Shown: positions 27,295-35,884, counted from the first letter of the stretch. The stretch: DNA of 54,180 nt from Actinomycetota bacterium (GCA_018268465.1 JAFDWN010000069.1:1-54180); one strand, 5' to 3'. Numbers and translations are program-made. Notes: generated by a model not told the origin, from the sequence alone.

Positions 27295-28884
27295 GTGACC
27301 GAGCGCGATGACGCCTTTCGCCGAGAGTTCGGCCGGACCGGCCCCGTCGAGCCCGACTACGAACCGGACAACCAGCCGCCCGCGGCGCCCGGCCGCACCG
27401 CACCGCCCGCGGATCCGCCGGCGACTCGAACGCCTCCGGTCGACTTCAGCACCGGCGATGGCGCTGAAGCGTCCACATACCAGCCGAGCCGCGGCGACGC
27501 TCAGCCTGTGACACCGGACCCGGTTGTGCGGCAAGAGCTTTCGCTGCGCCACGACGCCCTGGGTGCCCAAGCCCAGGATCGGGTGCCGACCGGCGGAGCG
27601 GGTGAGGCTCCCCCGTCGTTCCGGGATCCTGAACGACCCCGGGGCACGTTCCGCGAGCACCAGCAATATGGCGCACCGCAACCACCGGCGCGTGACCCGC
27701 GGCCGACGCCCCCGGCCGACCCCCGGACCGACGGCGCGCCCTGGGGGCAACCGCCGGCATGGCAGGCGCCGCGCGCGCCGCGGCCCGCCGCTCCCCCGGT
27801 TCCCGGCCCCGCCGCCGCTCCCCCGGTTCCCGGCCCCGTCCCGGCCCCGCCGCCGTTCGGGGGGCAACCCGGTCAACCCGGTCAGCCTTGGCCAGCAGCC
27901 GCCCACCCCGGCCAACCGGGCCTGGCACCGGCACCCGGCTCCTACACCGAGCGGATCAGAGTCGACGAGCTGGTGCCCACCCGCAAGAAGCTCCCGGCCT
28001 CCGGCTGGCGCCGGTTCGTCTACCGGGCAACCTTCGGGCTGGTCAATCCCGGTCCGTCGGCCGACGAGCAGCGTCAGGCCCAGCTGGAGGCGAAGATCCG
28101 CGGCGTGCTGCGCGGGCATTACAAGGTCGGTGTGATGGGTAAGGGCGGCGTCGGCAAGACGACCGTTTCGGCCAGTGTGGGTTCGGTGTTCGCCGAACTT
28201 CGCCAGGACGACCGCGTGGTGGCCATCGATGCCGACACCGCGTTCGGCAAACTCGGCAGCCGCGTCGACCCCAGGGCGCAGGGCTCGTACTGGGAATTGG
28301 CCTCGGACCGCCACCTGGAGAGCTTCGCCGACGTGCGCGGCCGCGTCGGTAACAACGCCGCGGGCCTGTTCGTGCTGGCCGGTGAAGGCACGCCCGCTCG
28401 CCGCCGCATCCTCGACCCCGCGATCTACCGGGAAGCCACCTCTCGGTTGGACCGCTACTTCACGATCTCGATCGTCGACTGCAGTTCCACGATGGACAGC
28501 CCCGTCACCCAGGAGGTGCTCCGCGACCTGGATGCCCTGATCGTGGTGTCCTCACCGTGGGTCGATGGCGCGGCCGCGGCCGGGCAGACGATGGATTGGC
28601 TGGCCAACCGCGGGATGACCGGCTTACTGCAGCGCACCGTCGTCGTGCTCAACGACTCGGACGGGCACGCGGACAAGAAGACCCGTGCGATTCTGGCCCA
28701 GCAGTTCGCGGGCCACGGTCAGGCGGTTGTCGAGGTGCCGTTCGACGGGAATCTGCGCCCCGGTGGGGTGATCGACTCGACCGGTGTGATGTCGCCGTCG
28801 ACGCGGCGGCGCTTCCTGGAGATCGCTGCGGCGCTCGCGGAGCATTTCCCGTCCCGCGACGACCGGGCCCGCGAGCGGGGCTGA
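27295..28884 (+). CDS. EspI-like MinD-type ATPase near ESX-1 (Rv3860-like)
   Basis: A 529-residue protein built like EspI: a disordered Pro/Gly/Ala-rich N-terminus (about 15-215), a linker GWRRFVYRATFGLVNPGPSADE, then a MinD/ParA-type ATPase with deviant Walker A KGGVGKT at 283-289 and VVAIDADTAFGKLGSRVD after it. M. tuberculosis has a related gene, Rv3860, near whiB6. The N-terminal region includes a 27-bp DNA tandem duplication (27790 and 27817) coding for APPVPGPA-type repeats. It is divergent from espE and may be an ESX-1 accessory or regulatory ATPase; that role is inferred. Start is GTG with a good ribosome site. Confidence 0.8.
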   Translation: MTERDDAFRREFGRTGPVEPDYEPDNQPPAAPGRTAPPADPPATRTPPVDFSTGDGAEASTYQPSRGDAQPVTPDPVVRQELSLRHDALGAQAQDRVPTGGAGEAPPSFRDPERPRGTFREHQQYGAPQPPARDPRPTPPADPRTDGAPWGQPPAWQAPRAPRPAAPPVPGPAAAPPVPGPVPAPPPFGGQPGQPGQPWPAAAHPGQPGLAPAPGSYTERIRVDELVPTRKKLPASGWRRFVYRATFGLVNPGPSADEQRQAQLEAKIRGVLRGHYKVGVMGKGGVGKTTVSASVGSVFAELRQDDRVVAIDADTAFGKLGSRVDPRAQGSYWELASDRHLESFADVRGRVGNNAAGLFVLAGEGTPARRRILDPAIYREATSRLDRYFTISIVDCSSTMDSPVTQEVLRDLDALIVVSSPWVDGAAAAGQTMDWLANRGMTGLLQRTVVVLNDSDGHADKKTRAILAQQFAGHGQAVVEVPFDGNLRPGGVIDSTGVMSPSTRRRFLEIAAALAEHFPSRDDRARERG

Positions 28885-28891
28885 TCCCGCC

Positions 28892-29623
28892 TTAGTCGAG
28901 TTGGCCGATCAACAGTTCGATCGCCGCGATAACCGCGGTCGGCACGGCCTGTTCGGATTCAGCGCCGACGATGGCATCCTCGGGCACCCCCGCGGCCTGG
29001 GCGGTCTCGGCGATGGTCAAGTTGGCCCTGCGACGCGCGGCATAGAGCCGTTGGCCCAGGGTTGCCCCGGGTGCCGCCGCGGCGAGCGTCGTCAGGTCGT
29101 CCAGTCTGCCGCGCACGGCGCCGAGCGCCCTGATGAGCGCCGGCGTGACTCTGGAAATCCGTGCGGCACGCGCAGCCACCGCTTCGAGCCTGCGCAGGTC
29201 CGCGAGAATGGCCGTGACGCGCGGTGTGAAATCCGCAGCGTCGACGGGCGGCAGAGACGCCGTCGCGGCGCTGAGGGTGTTGACGGCCGCCGACACCGCC
29301 TGAGCGATGAGAGGCGCTTCGTCGTCGCTCGGCGGTGCGACGGAGGGCTCCTCGCGGGCGACGGAGCCCCCCTGCCGCAGTCTCGCGATAGTTCCCGGCG
29401 GCCAGCGCAGGACTTCCTCGAGCCGCGCGCGAGTTCGCTCACGGGGCCAGCTGCGGCCCTTCTCGAACGCGATGAGCGCTCCGGCGTTGATGACGCCGTC
29501 GGCGGCTAGGCTGCGCTGGCTGATGTCGAGTTCGCGCCGCCGCGCCGCCGCGGCCGCGCCGGCGCGTGCCATGCCGGGATCGAGCGCGGCGGTGATCTCG
29601 TCGCTCGACTCCACGTCGGTCAT
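28892..29623 (-). CDS. Double-HTH XRE-type regulator, EspM-position
   Basis: A 243-residue protein with two helix-turn-helix regions of XRE type. The first is at about 26-82 (RRRELDISQRSLAADGVINAGALIAFEKGRSWP), the second at about 189-240 (LGQRLYAARRRANLTIAETAQAAGV). Between them lies an Ala-rich helical linker. It is divergent from whiB6 and on the ESX-1 side, the position of EspM (Rv3863 in M. tuberculosis), a reported repressor of whiB6. I cannot show homology to EspM, so equivalence is positional. It ends eight bases from the convergent MinD-like ATPase gene. The start has only a weak ribosome site. Confidence 0.7.
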   Translation of the reverse strand: MTDVESSDEITAALDPGMARAGAAAAARRRELDISQRSLAADGVINAGALIAFEKGRSWPRERTRARLEEVLRWPPGTIARLRQGGSVAREEPSVAPPSDDEAPLIAQAVSAAVNTLSAATASLPPVDAADFTPRVTAILADLRRLEAVAARAARISRVTPALIRALGAVRGRLDDLTTLAAAAPGATLGQRLYAARRRANLTIAETAQAAGVPEDAIVGAESEQAVPTAVIAAIELLIGQLD

Positions 29624-29983
29624 CTCGGGGGTATTCCTGGCTCGATCTTGGGGCGGCTGGCTGGGCCAATCCTAACCGCCGCGACGCGTGCCGCTATGGC
29701 TTGGGGCGCGTTTCGGCACGGTGAGACGTGTCGACGCTACGGTTTTTGGGCGAATCCGCCGAGCATCCTCGCAACGGTTCGCGTCTTCGCGATGGGATAC
29801 GTCGCCACGCCCCCGCATCGATCGTTCCTGTTCAAGCTTCTAAACCGCGGCCGCCTTCGCTTCTGGCGCTACGGAACTCCCTCCTGCCAGTCACCTTAAC
29901 CGTTGCGTTGCTACGCTTACTGCTATACATTCTGTCGCACCGCGGCGAACTGGCCGCATCACTGGTCGGAGGAGTCAACCCAC
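29624..29983. promoter_or_regulatory. Divergent whiB6 / XRE regulator promoter region
   Basis: A 360-bp gap between two divergent regulators. TTGCGT at 29903-29908 and TATACA at 29924-29929 (15-bp spacer) form a possible whiB6 promoter, about 55 bp upstream of the whiB6 start. A GGAGGAG site ends nine bases before that ATG. The open frame upstream of that ATG overlaps these promoter-like elements. No other feature was seen. Confidence 0.4.
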
Positions 29984-30277
29984 ATGAGCGCAGTGACCTA
30001 CCTGGACATCCCGATCGGGGCCTGCACACGCGACCCCGAACGGTGGACCACCGCGGCCGACGATGACGCCAAGGCGATCTGTCGTGCCTGCCCGCGACGC
30101 TGGTTGTGCGCCCGCGATGCCTGCGAACTCCCGAGGGCCGAAGGCCTGTGGGCGGGGATCGTCATCCCCGAAGCCGGGCGTGGCCGCACGTTCGCACTTC
30201 GCCAGCTCCGTTCGCTGGCCGAACGCAACGGCTACCCGGTCCGCGCGACGCGGCGAGTGTTTCCCGAGTCCGCCTGA
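29984..30277 (+). CDS. whiB6: Iron-sulfur regulator WhiB6
   Basis: A 97-residue Wbl protein. Cluster ligands are C14, C33, C36 and C42, with an extra C47; the GLWAGIVIPEAGR turn and basic C-terminal RQLRSLAERNGYPVR follow. ICRACPRRWLCARDA and LRSLAERNGYPVR are identical or nearly so to M. tuberculosis WhiB6. WhiB6 responds to redox/NO and activates ESX-1 genes. The frame is open 27 codons further to a TTG at 29903, which would give a length like the annotated M. tuberculosis protein, but the strong GGAGGAG site supports the ATG at 29984 and the extension overlaps a promoter-like element. Confidence 0.93.
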   Translation: MSAVTYLDIPIGACTRDPERWTTAADDDAKAICRACPRRWLCARDACELPRAEGLWAGIVIPEAGRGRTFALRQLRSLAERNGYPVRATRRVFPESA

Positions 30278-30635
30278 GCCGTCGATGGTCGCGTCGACGG
30301 TGCGCGCACCCGAGCGCCCCGAATACGGAATACGGCGCCGGCTCGTCGGGTTAGAATGGGTCGACGGTGCCGGACATGCCCCGGGCCCCACCTAATATTC
30401 GTCGCCGAGAGCGACCACTCGCCGAGAGGCGCCATGGCGGCACCGTCCCTAAACTTCCGCGTCGGCATTCATGCCGACGCGTGGTCGGCCCCGGCAGGGT
30501 CAGCGCGTCGACCGTGCCGGCGGGAACGTCCTGACCGGTGAGTACACGCGGCCATACAAGAGTTGTCCACAGGGGGCCGTCAGGCTCCTGGGGCGGCACC
30601 CGAAAATGTCGGACACCGGGCCTAGCGTGCGGGAC
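30278..30635. other. Gap of 358 bp
   Basis: Between whiB6 and the EVE-domain gene. The EVE frame is open through part of it but the residues do not resemble the family. No RNA gene, repeat or strong terminator was recognised. Confidence 0.35.
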
Positions 30636-31070
30636 ATGACCAACTGGATCAACACCGTCAGCCGAGACCATGTCCGGCGGGGTGTTCTCGGCCGCTTCAC
30701 CCAGGCCAATCACGGCACACCGCATATGCTGCGCAGGATGGCGCGCGGGGATTGGATCGTGTTCTACTCTCCGCGCGAGTCCTACCCGAAAGGTAAACCG
30801 CTGCAAGCATTTACCGCCATCGGGCAGATCGCCGACGACGAGCCGTACCAGGCCGAGATGGGCGATGTGAGCCCCTGGCGCCGCAATGTCGACTTCCTGA
30901 CCTGCCAGGAGGCGCCGATCCGGCCACTGCTGGAGAGTCTGGACTTTATCGACGACAAGAGCCGCTGGGGGTACCGGTTCCGATTCGGCGTATTCCGCAT
31001 CGACGATCACGACCTCACGGTGATTCGGTCGGCAATGGTCGGGTCTGAGTTGGCGGTCTCCGGCGGGTGA
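30636..31070 (+). CDS. EVE domain protein (UPF0310)
   Basis: A 144-residue single-domain EVE protein. The family opening MTNWINTVSRDHV is followed by GRFTQANHGTPHMLRRMARG, DWIVFYSPRESYPKG and QAFTAIGQIADDEPYQ. EVE domains belong to the PUA-like fold and bind modified bases in DNA or RNA; many act in modification-dependent restriction when fused to nucleases. Here the domain is alone and no restriction gene is nearby. The ATG at 30636 matches the family start; an in-frame ATG at 30606 is an alternative. It ends 11 bp from the convergent PPOX gene. Confidence 0.88.
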   Translation: MTNWINTVSRDHVRRGVLGRFTQANHGTPHMLRRMARGDWIVFYSPRESYPKGKPLQAFTAIGQIADDEPYQAEMGDVSPWRRNVDFLTCQEAPIRPLLESLDFIDDKSRWGYRFRFGVFRIDDHDLTVIRSAMVGSELAVSGG

Positions 31071-31081
31071 TGCGACTGCGT

Positions 31082-31585
31082 TCAGTCCAGGTACTGCGCG
31101 GTGCTCCCGCCGACGGGCATCGCCGGCATGCCGAGTTTGCGATGGTCCCAGCTTCGCCGACGGGTGGGCACCAACCGAACCGCGATGCGGTTGTTCATCA
31201 TCTGCTCGACGAACGGGCGCATGTCGTCGGTGTAGGGGCCCGTGTACCGCTCCCACACGCTGATCCCCACACGCAGAAGAACGTCCGAGTCGGCGTCGAC
31301 GATCTCGGCGCGGCCGTCGATCGAGACACCCCGCAGCGTGTCATAGGTCTGGCCGTCCTCGATCATCACCGTCAGCGTCGGATCCCGGCGCAGATTAACC
31401 GCTTTCTGGGATTTGGCCTTGGTTTCGAACCAGATCTCACCGTCGAGGACGGCGTACCACATCGCCACGAGATGCGGGCGGCCGCTGGGCAGGATCGTCG
31501 CGAGGGTGGCCGTGCGGCTGCGCACGATGAAATCCGCGATCTCCTCGTCGGTCATGACGATCTTGGCGCGTTCGTTACTACCCAC
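31082..31585 (-). CDS. PPOX-class (pyridoxamine oxidase-like) flavin/F420 protein
   Basis: A 167-residue split-barrel protein. The segment SRTATLATILPSGRPHLVAMWYAVLDGEIWFETKAKSQKAVNLRRDP is the flavin/F420-binding core of the PPOX-class F420-dependent family common in mycobacteria, and WERYTGPYTDDM lies near the C-terminus. Such proteins reduce quinones, biliverdin or other small molecules with F420H2; FMN use cannot be excluded. The start appears to be GTG at 31585, with ATG at 31555 as an alternative. It is convergent with the EVE gene and probably monocistronic. Confidence 0.82.
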   Translation of the reverse strand: MGSNERAKIVMTDEEIADFIVRSRTATLATILPSGRPHLVAMWYAVLDGEIWFETKAKSQKAVNLRRDPTLTVMIEDGQTYDTLRGVSIDGRAEIVDADSDVLLRVGISVWERYTGPYTDDMRPFVEQMMNNRIAVRLVPTRRRSWDHRKLGMPAMPVGGSTAQYLD

Positions 31586-31772
31586 GTTTCAGCACCCTCC
31601 AGTACTTCGGCCACCGCGGCGGGAGCCCCACCCGGAATTTACGGTGCCCCGCCCCGGAATGGTCCCGCGTTCGTCCGCGTCGCGGGACATCCGTCCCGCG
31701 TGCGGCTTGGACTCACCACACCGGCGTTGGGCGTGCCCAGCGTCGGGCTCGCACAGAAGAACGGTCGGAACC

Positions 31773-32477
31773 ATGGCCACCCATCTCACTGACATCGTCT
31801 TCGACGCTGCCGACCCGGCCCGGCTGGCCCGATTCTGGTCGGCGCTACTGGAGCGGCCGGAGCTGGCCATGGACACCGACAAAGCAGTCATCGGTCTCAA
31901 CGACACGGTCAGCCTGACGTTTTCGCGGCTGACCGACCAGACCAAGGTGGTGAAGAACCGCCTGCATCCCGACCTGGCGTCCCTCTCACCCGACGACCAA
32001 CGGGCCGTGGTCGAGCGTGCGTTGGCCGCGGGTGCGCGCCGAGTGGATGTCGGGCAGGGCGCGGTTCCGTGGTGCGTACTCGCCGACCCCGAAGGCAACG
32101 AGTTCTGCGTGCTGGAACCGCGTGACGAGTACATGGGCATCGGCCGGCTCGCGGCCATCGTGATCGACGCGCTCGATCCACGCACGCTGGTGCGGTTCTG
32201 GTCCCATGCGACGGGTCTGCCGGTCACGCGGGACCACCCCGAATACGCCTCGCTGTCGCAGCCGGGGAGCTTCTGGGTCGAATTCGTGCGCGTCGACCAA
32301 CCCAAACGGATCCCGAACCGGGTGCGAATCGCGGTGGCCTCCCCCGGGCCACTCGCGGATGATGCGGCGCGCCTGCGGCGGCACGGCGCCACCATGCCCG
32401 ATATCGATCCGGACGCCCCCGATGCGGTCGCCGCCGACCCGGACGGCAACGAGTTCACGCTGCGCCACATCGCCTGA
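31773..32477 (+). CDS. Two-domain VOC/glyoxalase-like protein
   Basis: A 234-residue protein made of two tandem glyoxalase-like halves. Each begins with a strand-helix of the type DIVFDAADPARLARFWSALL (first) or AIVIDALDPRTLVRFWSHAT (second) and ends with DPEGNEFCVL or DPDGNEFTLR. The Glu in NEF is the usual metal ligand, but the other positions are those of the VOC_6-type subgroup of unknown function. The start ATG at 31773 follows GTCGGAACC and matches the first strand. It is separate from the neighbouring genes. Confidence 0.83.
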   Translation: MATHLTDIVFDAADPARLARFWSALLERPELAMDTDKAVIGLNDTVSLTFSRLTDQTKVVKNRLHPDLASLSPDDQRAVVERALAAGARRVDVGQGAVPWCVLADPEGNEFCVLEPRDEYMGIGRLAAIVIDALDPRTLVRFWSHATGLPVTRDHPEYASLSQPGSFWVEFVRVDQPKRIPNRVRIAVASPGPLADDAARLRRHGATMPDIDPDAPDAVAADPDGNEFTLRHIA

Positions 32478-32604
32478 GCATCCGATTGCTGCCATGCGGC
32501 GGTCAATTGCTGCCACCGGAATTAATGCGCTGACCTGTGGGTTTACTCAGTCAGACCGGCACGAAACCCTCGGAGCCGATACCGACACCACAGGAGTGAT
32601 CGAG

Positions 32605-32808
32605 ATGAAGAAGTTCGGATTCGCCACCATCGCCGCCGCCGGACTGGCCGCAGGCCTGTTCGGATTCGCCACCCCCGCCCAGGCCACCGTGCCGGAGCCG
32701 GCGACCACGATCTCGGCGGGCACCGACCACCTCGGCTGGATCAACGACATCCAGCAGAACGTGAAAGTCCCCCAGGTCGGCAACACCGTGCGCCACAGCG
32801 GCCGCTGA
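32605..32808 (+). CDS. Small exported protein, 67 residues
   Basis: A short gene with strong signals: a CAGGAG ribosome site eight bases before the ATG, a Sec signal peptide (MKK, then a hydrophobic core ending near ATPAQA), and a predicted mature peptide of about 40 residues including TDHLGWINDIQQNVKVPQ. There is no cysteine. A perfect 15-bp terminator hairpin follows the stop by 15 bp, so it is a stand-alone transcription unit. Function unknown. The signal peptidase site near residue 27 is estimated by eye. Confidence 0.75.
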   Translation: MKKFGFATIAAAGLAAGLFGFATPAQATVPEPATTISAGTDHLGWINDIQQNVKVPQVGNTVRHSGR

Positions 32809-32822
32809 CACCCGAGCACCAC

Positions 32823-32855
32823 AAGAAGGGGCGCCCCACCGGGGCGCCCCTTCTT
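32823..32855 (+). terminator. Perfect 15-bp terminator hairpin
   Basis: AAGAAGGGGCGCCCC at 32823-32837 pairs with GGGGCGCCCCTTCTT at 32841-32855 across a 3-base loop. It lies 15 bp after the small exported protein and ends in a T-rich stretch on the plus strand, so it is a rho-independent type terminator. Confidence 0.85.
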
Positions 32856-32953
32856 CTCATCCACCCACCCAGTTCCTCGACCAGGGCGTGCGCGGGCGGC
32901 CCCGAGGCGGAACTCGACGACCGCGTGAGCGGCCGGCGGGCTATCCTGCCGAT

Positions 32954-33127
32954 ATGGCTGAGGACGACGACGTGCCCCTGAGCGGCCGTGAAGGTGAGAT
33001 CGTCCGCCTCATCTCGGCTGGATTGTCCAATCGCGATATTGCCGAACGGCTTTCGATATCTGTACGCACCGTCGAAGGTCACATCTACCGAATCGTCATG
33101 AAGTCATACGAAGACGACGGGGAATGA
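32954..33127 (+). CDS. Solo LuxR-type HTH protein
   Basis: A 57-residue protein that is almost only a LuxR/GerE helix-turn-helix: LSGREGEIVRLISAGLSNRD, then IAERLSISVRTVEGHIYRI. There is no receiver or ligand domain in frame upstream. It could be a short DNA-binding regulator or the relic of a larger NarL-type protein; the start ATG at 32954 has no strong ribosome site. It ends 86 bp from the convergent DUF1254 gene. Confidence 0.6.
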   Translation: MAEDDDVPLSGREGEIVRLISAGLSNRDIAERLSISVRTVEGHIYRIVMKSYEDDGE

Positions 33128-33213
33128 CGGTGTCCCGGGACGTGATGTACGACGTCCCGGGACTTGACCGCCGAGTTCTGCCCAACCGCCCAACGCGACA
33201 GCCGCGTTCGAGG

Positions 33214-34626
33214 TCAGCCCTTGACGACCGTCGGCGGCTTCCAACTGCCGTCGCCGATCGCCGGCTCGGGCCAGTACGTCCGCAGGATCATCTGGAAATC
33301 ACCGGCAGGCGTCGGCAGCCAGTTGGCCTCCTTCTCCGGCCCCGGCGAGGTGTGCTGCAGGTACAGCGTGATCCCGCCGTCCGGGTTACGAGCCAGGCCC
33401 GGCAGCATCGGCGAATTGATCAGGTACCGGTTGATGGGGTTGTCCACCAGCAGGATCTCCGGCAACTTGTACATGGTCACCGACCAGAACGCCTTGACCG
33501 GCGGGAGCTGCCCGGGCAGGAAGGTCAGGGTGTAGTTGCTCGCCCCGGTGAGGTCGGCGCCCGCCGAATCGTGGGTGAGCGGGAAATACTTGGCCTCCGC
33601 ACCGGGCAGGCCGAGGATGCCCATCACAGCTCCGGCCATACGGTAGAGATAGTTGCCCTTCAGCTGCTCGGCCGACCCGAACAGCTCGCCGGAGGTCACC
33701 TTTCCTGTCTGCACCTGGTCCTTCTGGAAGGTGCGCAGTTCGGCCCACGCGTCGGCCATCCCGCCTTCGATAGCCGTGCGCTGCTCCGGACTCATTGTCG
33801 TGGGATCGAAGTCTCCGTCAGGGCCGAGCCCGAGCCTCCCGAACCGCTCGCGCAGCGCCTTCTCCTGCGGCTTCACCGGCGCGTACATCAACGCGAAGTT
33901 GAGCACCTTGAAGAAGTCGAGTGAGGTTTTCTGCTCGTCGGGCGTGAGCGGCGTGATGAAGTCCACCACAGGCGCCGCGGCCGGGGCCGGCTTCTTCTCG
34001 AACGCCGACAGCGGCTCGACCTTGTACTGCGCTTGGATCTTCTTGACGTTGTCGAGGTCGGCCGGGTCGAAGAGCTGCGTGCGGTACAGGACCATCGAGA
34101 ACTCGGTGTCGGACCGGATCACCCTGTCGACCCCGACCGGTTTGTCACCCTTCCAGCCGGGGCCGGCCAGCAGATAGGTACCGCCGCCGTTGCCGGTCGT
34201 GCGGCTGCCGATCATGTCGAAGACGTACGTGTAGTTGTCGATGAACTGCACGGAGTAGTACCGGTTCTGCTCGATCGGCGGCACCGTGAGCACCAGCGGC
34301 TCAGTCCTCAGATCCGCGGCGAGAAACGAATAGGGCGTATCGGAGTTGGGCGTTTGAACGGTGGTGTCCGCCGGGGTGAACACCCGGGCAATGCTGTGGA
34401 TCTGGTTCCAATCACCCAGATACTGGCCGCTGTTCTTGTTCACCGCGTAGGCATTCTCGATGCGATACATGTCCACGATTGGGAAGCCGTACACATAGGC
34501 CTCCTTGGCGATTGCCCGCACCTCGTCCGCATCGAGATCTCCGCCGGCTGCTGATCGCGTTCCGCGGCCGCCGACCGCGGCCACCGTCGCCGCGACGACG
34601 TAGACCGCCGCCTTTCCGAGCCTCAT
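33214..34626 (-). CDS. DUF1254/DUF1214 exported protein
   Basis: A 470-residue protein with a short hydrophobic N-terminus (AAVYVVAATVAAVGG) that looks like a Sec signal or anchor, then a DUF1254 domain (EAYVYGFPIVDMYRIENAY, with FTPADTTVQTPNSDTPYSF and QFIDNYTYVFDMIGSRTTG) and a C-terminal DUF1214 domain (GASNYTLTFLPGQLPPVKAFWSVTMY). The family is widespread and without known reaction. The start at 34626 is fixed by AGGAG shortly upstream; the frame is open 50 codons further. It is divergent from an AraC-type regulator, which may control it. Confidence 0.85.
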   Translation of the reverse strand: MRLGKAAVYVVAATVAAVGGRGTRSAAGGDLDADEVRAIAKEAYVYGFPIVDMYRIENAYAVNKNSGQYLGDWNQIHSIARVFTPADTTVQTPNSDTPYSFLAADLRTEPLVLTVPPIEQNRYYSVQFIDNYTYVFDMIGSRTTGNGGGTYLLAGPGWKGDKPVGVDRVIRSDTEFSMVLYRTQLFDPADLDNVKKIQAQYKVEPLSAFEKKPAPAAAPVVDFITPLTPDEQKTSLDFFKVLNFALMYAPVKPQEKALRERFGRLGLGPDGDFDPTTMSPEQRTAIEGGMADAWAELRTFQKDQVQTGKVTSGELFGSAEQLKGNYLYRMAGAVMGILGLPGAEAKYFPLTHDSAGADLTGASNYTLTFLPGQLPPVKAFWSVTMYKLPEILLVDNPINRYLINSPMLPGLARNPDGGITLYLQHTSPGPEKEANWLPTPAGDFQMILRTYWPEPAIGDGSWKPPTVVKG

Positions 34627-34861
34627 TCTTTCTCCTACCTGTGATGACCGTTGCGAGTGGTGGTGCAGCGACCCCAGAACCGGCGGGCCCGTGGACGGCC
34701 GAGTCGGATCGTGTCGCCATGGGTGAGCAGGGATCTCTCGGCAGGTGAACGACGGGACGACCGGCGTCACCGGCATGTGTCATCGTGCCCCTCGTCGCGG
34801 TCCCCGGCCCGGGCAACCACTGTGCGCCACCCGGCAATCCTTCGTCTTGACAATTCTGGAC

Positions 34862-35884
34862 ATGTTCTTGACTCTCATGGACATGCAGATGATCCGCGGA
34901 TCGTCGCTGACGGGGTTCGCGCCGCTGGCCGCCGCGCACGGCGGTGACCCTGCAGCGCTGCTGGCGTCATCCGGCATCAACCTCGACGACATCGGTCAGC
35001 ACGACCGATACATCCCGCTGCGCAATGCGATCGCCGCGCTCGAAGACACCGCAGCGGTGCTGGACGTTGCTGACTTCGGGCGCCAGCTCGCTCAGCGCCA
35101 GAGCATCGATATCCTCGGTCCCGTCGCGGTGGCCGCCCGCACCGCCGCCACCGTCGCCGAGGCGTTCGCCGTCCTCGACACCTACATGAACTCCCACAGT
35201 CCAGGTATCACCGCGCGCATCACCACCCATGCCGAGCCGGCACTGCGGCGATTCGAATACGACTTCCTACTGCAGCCGTCACCCCCGCAGACCCAGGCCG
35301 TCGAACTCGCGCTCGGCCTCACCCTGCAGGTGCTGCACCTGTTCCTGGGTACCGCCTACCGGCCGGTGGTCGTGCATCTGCCGCATTCGGCGTTGGGAAC
35401 CAAGTCCGACTACCGCCGCTATTTCGGCTGTACGCCCCACTTCAACGAGGTGATTGCCGGATTCACTTTGCGCACCAACGATTTACAGCGTCCACTCAAC
35501 CACGATCCGCTGGCCCACGAGCTCGCACTCAGCTACCTGTCAGACACCCATGGTCAGCGCACCCACAACGTCGCCGCCGCCGTGTACAGCGTGGTGCGTC
35601 AACTCCTGCCGACCGGAGAACTCAGCGCCGAGCGGGTCGCTCGCCAGTTCGGGATCCACCCCAAGACGCTGCAGCGGCGCCTGCGCGCCGAGAACACGAC
35701 GTTCGTCGAACTGGTCGACGGAACCCGCCGTGAACTCGCCCACCGCTTGCTTCTGGATACCGACCTGCCCCTGGCCCAGATATGCCGCCAGCTTGGCTAT
35801 GCCGAACACAGCGTGTTCACCCGCGCCTGCAAACGCTGGTTCGGCAGGACTCCCAGTGCCTACCGCAAAACCGCCGCCCACTAG
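34862..35884 (+). CDS. AraC-family regulator, OruR/ArgR-like layout
   Basis: A 340-residue regulator with an N-terminal ligand domain of the Arabinose_bd (PF12625) type (GFAPLAAAHGGDPAALLASSGI, then NAIAALEDTAAVLDVADFGRQLAQRQ) and a C-terminal AraC double helix-turn-helix (LSAERVARQFGIHPKTLQRRL, then LAQICRQLGYAEHSVFTRACKRWFGRTPSAYR). Close ATG codons at 34862, 34877 and 34883 leave the start open by a few residues. It is divergent from the DUF1254 gene across 235 bp, the probable target, and convergent with the sugar operon end. Confidence 0.85.
   Translation: MFLTLMDMQMIRGSSLTGFAPLAAAHGGDPAALLASSGINLDDIGQHDRYIPLRNAIAALEDTAAVLDVADFGRQLAQRQSIDILGPVAVAARTAATVAEAFAVLDTYMNSHSPGITARITTHAEPALRRFEYDFLLQPSPPQTQAVELALGLTLQVLHLFLGTAYRPVVVHLPHSALGTKSDYRRYFGCTPHFNEVIAGFTLRTNDLQRPLNHDPLAHELALSYLSDTHGQRTHNVAAAVYSVVRQLLPTGELSAERVARQFGIHPKTLQRRLRAENTTFVELVDGTRRELAHRLLLDTDLPLAQICRQLGYAEHSVFTRACKRWFGRTPSAYRKTAAH

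Noticed and set aside
27790-27840. 27-bp tandem repeat considered as a CRISPR or mobile-element trace
   Set aside because: Only two copies, in frame, coding for proline-rich repeats inside the disordered region of the ATPase; ordinary coding duplication.
27157-28314. 385-codon minus-strand frame
   Set aside because: Antisense to the MinD-like ATPase gene, Arg-rich and domain-free.
30351-31256. 301-codon minus-strand frame
   Set aside because: Overlaps the well-supported EVE gene on the opposite strand and has no recognisable product.
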